A DNA stretch of 64,000 bases from an uncultured Synechococcus sp. (lineage in GTDB: Bacteria > Cyanobacteriota > Cyanobacteriia > PCC-6307 > Cyanobiaceae). Positions 61,730-64,000 of the stretch are shown in pieces; position 1 is the stretch's first letter; every line of letters begins with the position of its first letter. The DNA lies in the NCBI GenBank assembly GCA_913057985.1, contig CAJXPL010000012.1, forward strand, positions 1-64,000. The letters run 5' to 3'. The notes under the pieces were generated by a model, which saw nothing but the letters and a program-made list of their open reading frames with translations, made no database searches and was not told the origin of the DNA. The position numbers and the translations under genes are program-made.

Positions 61730-62782
61730 ATGCCGTCCAGTCCCATCACGGTCGGGCTCGTCTTTGGAGGCCGCTCTGGAGAGCACGACGTGTCGATCCG
61801 ATCTGCGGCGACCGTCGTCCGAGGCCTGCGCAGCGGGCAGAACCGAGAGCGATACACGGTGCTGCCGATCTACATCGACCGTGATGGTCGCTGGTGGGGA
61901 ACAGATCTGTCCGAGGCAACCCTGGCCTCCGAAACCGCACCGGAGCTCAACCCACCTCTGCCCCCATCAGGATTCCAGGGGTTCCCGGAGGGATGTGATG
62001 CGGTCGACCTCTGGTACCCGGTGCTGCATGGTCCCAATGGAGAAGACGGCACCATTCAGGGGTTGTTCCAGCTGACCGGCAAACCGTTCGTTGGTGCCGG
62101 CGTGCTCGGCTCAGCCGTCAGCATGGACAAGCAGGCGATGAAATCTGCTTTCGCCAGCGCCGGGCTGTCCCAGGTGCCCTATGTGGCCCTTCACGCGTCC
62201 GACCTCGAGAACGCGATCAGCCGATCGGCCCTCATGGATCGGATTGAACGCGAACTGAACTACCCCTGCTTTGTGAAGCCCGCCAATCTCGGCTCCTCGG
62301 TGGGCATCAGCAAGGTGCGTTCCCGCCAAGAACTGGAAGCAGGCCTCAATCAGGCTGCAGCGCTCGATCCAAGGCTGGTGGTGGAGCAGGGCGTCAACGC
62401 CCGAGAGGTGGAATGCGCCGTCCTGGGGGGACGCATGCTCGAAGCGTCGGTGATCGGTGAGGTTTGTTTTGATGCGGACTGGTACGACTACGAGACGAAA
62501 TACACCGCAGGGCGCAGCACCACGTTGATTCCCGCTCCACTACCCGATGAAGTGGCTGACCGCATCCGCGCCCAGGCCCTGCAGGCCTGCGCTGCCGTGG
62601 GCGTCAACGGCATGGGTCGGGTGGATTTTTTCTACGACGACGCCAACGATCAGCTCTGGATCAACGAAATCAACACCCTGCCTGGTTTCACGGCCCAGAG
62701 CATGTTCCCGATGCTCTGGGCGGCCAGCGGAGTAACACTCGAACAGTTGGTGCACAAACTGATCCAAACCGCAGGAGAATGA
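61730..62782 (+). CDS. ddl: D-alanine--D-alanine ligase
   Basis: ATP-grasp ligase for peptidoglycan. [63 protein letters not shown] site around [16 protein letters not shown], and metal ligands [20 protein letters not shown] with [11 protein letters not shown]. 350 aa, complete. Downstream: a small membrane protein and ftsQ. Confidence 0.96.
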   Translation: MPSSPITVGLVFGGRSGEHDVSIRSAATVVRGLRSGQNRERYTVLPIYIDRDGRWWGTDLSEATLASETAPELNPPLPPSGFQGFPEGCDAVDLWYPVLHGPNGEDGTIQGLFQLTGKPFVGAGVLGSAVSMDKQAMKSAFASAGLSQVPYVALHASDLENAISRSALMDRIERELNYPCFVKPANLGSSVGISKVRSRQELEAGLNQAAALDPRLVVEQGVNAREVECAVLGGRMLEASVIGEVCFDADWYDYETKYTAGRSTTLIPAPLPDEVADRIRAQALQACAAVGVNGMGRVDFFYDDANDQLWINEINTLPGFTAQSMFPMLWAASGVTLEQLVHKLIQTAGE

Positions 62783-62805
62783 ACGCAGCGTCCTTCGCCT
62801 GACCC

Positions 62806-63216
62806 ATGAGCCACGGACTGCTCTGGTTTCCTTTGTTGCTGGCCTTTGTGCTGCTGGCGTCGCTCGGATGGCTGGAACGCCGGCGCCAAACCCTGTTTCG
62901 CGCCTGGGCCGAAGGCTCTGAACTCGCCAAGCTCGACGGTTGTGGTGGTGCGCGTCTGAAAGACGGTGCACTGCACTGGAGCAGCTTCGAGGCGGGCAGC
63001 TTTCAGGATCAGGGCTCGTTTGATATCTGCAAACTCGAACTGGTGGAACTGATGTCTCTGGCCTCCGGTGATGCGCCACTCACCGATGAATCCCAGGGGC
63101 GGTGTCGGCTGCGCCTCGTTGGCAAGGATCTGCAGATGGATGTGCCCTTCTCTGATGCGGACCGCGCGCGCAGCTGGGGCGAGCAACTGATGGCACGGGC
63201 CCGATGCGACCTGTGA
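62806..63216 (+). CDS. Small membrane protein between ddl and ftsQ, 136 aa
   Basis: ATG-started. One N-terminal membrane helix (LLWFPLLLAFVLLASLGWLE), then a soluble domain (ALHWSSFEAGSFQDQGSFDI; CRLRLVGKDLQMDVPFSDAD). No family known to me. Its place between ddl and ftsQ suggests a cell-wall/division role in cyanobacteria, by context only. ftsQ starts inside its last codons. Confidence 0.75.
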   Translation: MSHGLLWFPLLLAFVLLASLGWLERRRQTLFRAWAEGSELAKLDGCGGARLKDGALHWSSFEAGSFQDQGSFDICKLELVELMSLASGDAPLTDESQGRCRLRLVGKDLQMDVPFSDADRARSWGEQLMARARCDL

Positions 63217-64000
63217 GGCGGGTCTCGACCAACAACAAATCCTCCCAACGGCCGGTTTCCGCTCAGGTCGCCCGGCGCCGAGACTTACGCCGGCAGCGCC
63301 GCCGGACCCTGTTGCTTCAGCTCTGGCGCTTGGTGGCCTTGCTGCTGCTCAGTGGCGGATTCAGCTGGATCTTGCTGCGCCATGGCTGGACGCTGCGGAG
63401 CCCTGAGGCAGTCATCCTGACCGGCGGTGCTGACCTTGAGACCAATCAGGTGATCGAGGCGGCCAAACTGCGCATTCCCTCACCCCTGCTGGAGGTCAGT
63501 CCGAGGGAGCTGGAACAACAGCTGGTCGGGGCACTACCGGTTCACAGCGCTCACGTGCAGCGCCGGATGTTCCCCGCTCGCCTCGTCATCAGCCTGAAGC
63601 CGGAGATTCCAATCGCACGCGCTGAGCGTCGGGGACCCGCTGGACGGGAACGGGGGCTGCTCAACGCCGCAGGTGAATGGATTCCCCTGAGCGAAGCATC
63701 ACCAAAACCTCTCACCAACATCATGGTGCGCGGTTGGAACGATCGGCAACGCGGCCAGATTGCTGCACTTTTGCAACAACGGGATCGATTCGAGGGGAGA
63801 CTCAAAGCGATCATGCTTCACCCCGACGGGGGCGTCAGTCTGATCACCACGGGATTGGGCCGAATTGATCTCGGTGGCGAACCGGCCCTCCTGAATGCTC
63901 AGATCGAAACGATCCTCCATCTGAACAAGACGTTGCCAATGCACCTGCGCAGGGGCCATCACAGCAGCCTTGATCTCAGCAATCCGGACCGCCCGGAACT
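63204..64000 (+). CDS. ftsQ: Cell division protein FtsQ, partial at the window end
   Basis: Divisome protein bridging FtsB/L with earlier parts. The frame runs without stop to the window end (about 265 codons). Basic N-terminus (RRDLRRQRRRTLLLQLWRLV), membrane helix LVALLLLSGGFSWILLRHGW, then the POTRA domain (EAVILTGGADLETNQVIEAA; VQRRMFPARLVISLKPEIPI) and the start of the FtsQ beta domain. Start is either the ATG at 63204 or the GTG at 63213, which overlaps the upstream stop. Confidence 0.9.
   Translation, partial: MRPVRRVSTNNKSSQRPVSAQVARRRDLRRQRRRTLLLQLWRLVALLLLSGGFSWILLRHGWTLRSPEAVILTGGADLETNQVIEAAKLRIPSPLLEVSPRELEQQLVGALPVHSAHVQRRMFPARLVISLKPEIPIARAERRGPAGRERGLLNAAGEWIPLSEASPKPLTNIMVRGWNDRQRGQIAALLQQRDRFEGRLKAIMLHPDGGVSLITTGLGRIDLGGEPALLNAQIETILHLNKTLPMHLRRGHHSSLDLSNPDRPE

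Overview
The window is about 64 kb of a GC-rich, gene-dense chromosome that looks like a marine cyanobacterium of the Synechococcus subcluster 5.1 type. The evidence is the gene set: a CpcS/CpeS-type phycobiliprotein lyase (so phycobilisomes are present, unlike most Prochlorococcus), nickel superoxide dismutase with its maturation protease and a nickel permease, a group 2 RpoD-like sigma factor, an ARC6/Ftn2 division protein, a cyanobacterial-type ThiE with an N-terminal extension, and several families restricted to cyanobacteria (DUF3122, DUF3611, DUF1517, DUF4359, TIGR03792). Species cannot be fixed from the sequence alone.

Positions 1-4833 are an accessory region on the 3' side of a tRNA-Ala(GGC) gene, the classic side for integration. 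Gene calls here are small, mostly on the minus strand, partly AT-rich, and include remnants: a possible tyrosine-recombinase tail, a duplicated fragment, tiny membrane proteins with ATGA overlaps and several strong hairpins. Its most coherent part is a four-gene coupled operon (4502 down to 2458) ending in a membrane-anchored Mrr-type nuclease, followed by an HTH protein that resembles phage small terminases. A pair of 23-bp inverted repeats, each built from two copies of TGGCGCAC 12 bp apart, brackets exactly this block (1999-2021 and 4725-4747). I regard this as the best candidate for an undescribed mobile or defence/satellite unit.

Positions 4834-64000 are core genome. In order: tRNA-Ala, lexA, two small proteins, argF and ftsH (minus); an SRAP/YedK protein and a K+ channel (plus); ribD and a DUF3122 protein; an AraC regulator converging on a GH116 glucosidase; a sulfotransferase; cobL; a DUF192 protein, an atypical response regulator and nadK in one operon; pheS, surE, ribF; thiE-thiS; a long minus-strand operon era, phyH-like, cpcS-like, trmD-ispF (read here as one fused ORF), TIGR03792, larB; a Bax-inhibitor-1 protein; ftn2-ffh-rpsP-phoH; pdhA; a sigma factor; nnr, mnmA, lnt; a phasin-like protein, an FKBP and the sodN-sodX locus facing a nickel permease; an operon of an RNA methyltransferase, lpdA and trpC; tRNA-Leu(CAG), murA, tRNA-Leu(CAA), argD, folC; a catabolic-looking block with an FAD oxidoreductase, an amidohydrolase, tRNA-His, and a dgcN-dgcA-like pair; then miaB, ddl and the start of ftsQ, which runs off the window.

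Many adjacent genes overlap by 1-4 bases (ATGA or TGATG), so translation coupling is common. Several start codons were moved from the longest reading frame because of such overlaps, a LexA box, or tRNA/neighbour boundaries. Small genes missed by simple length filters are included at 112-273, 1027-1128, 4326-4502, 23864-23956 and 26395-26532.
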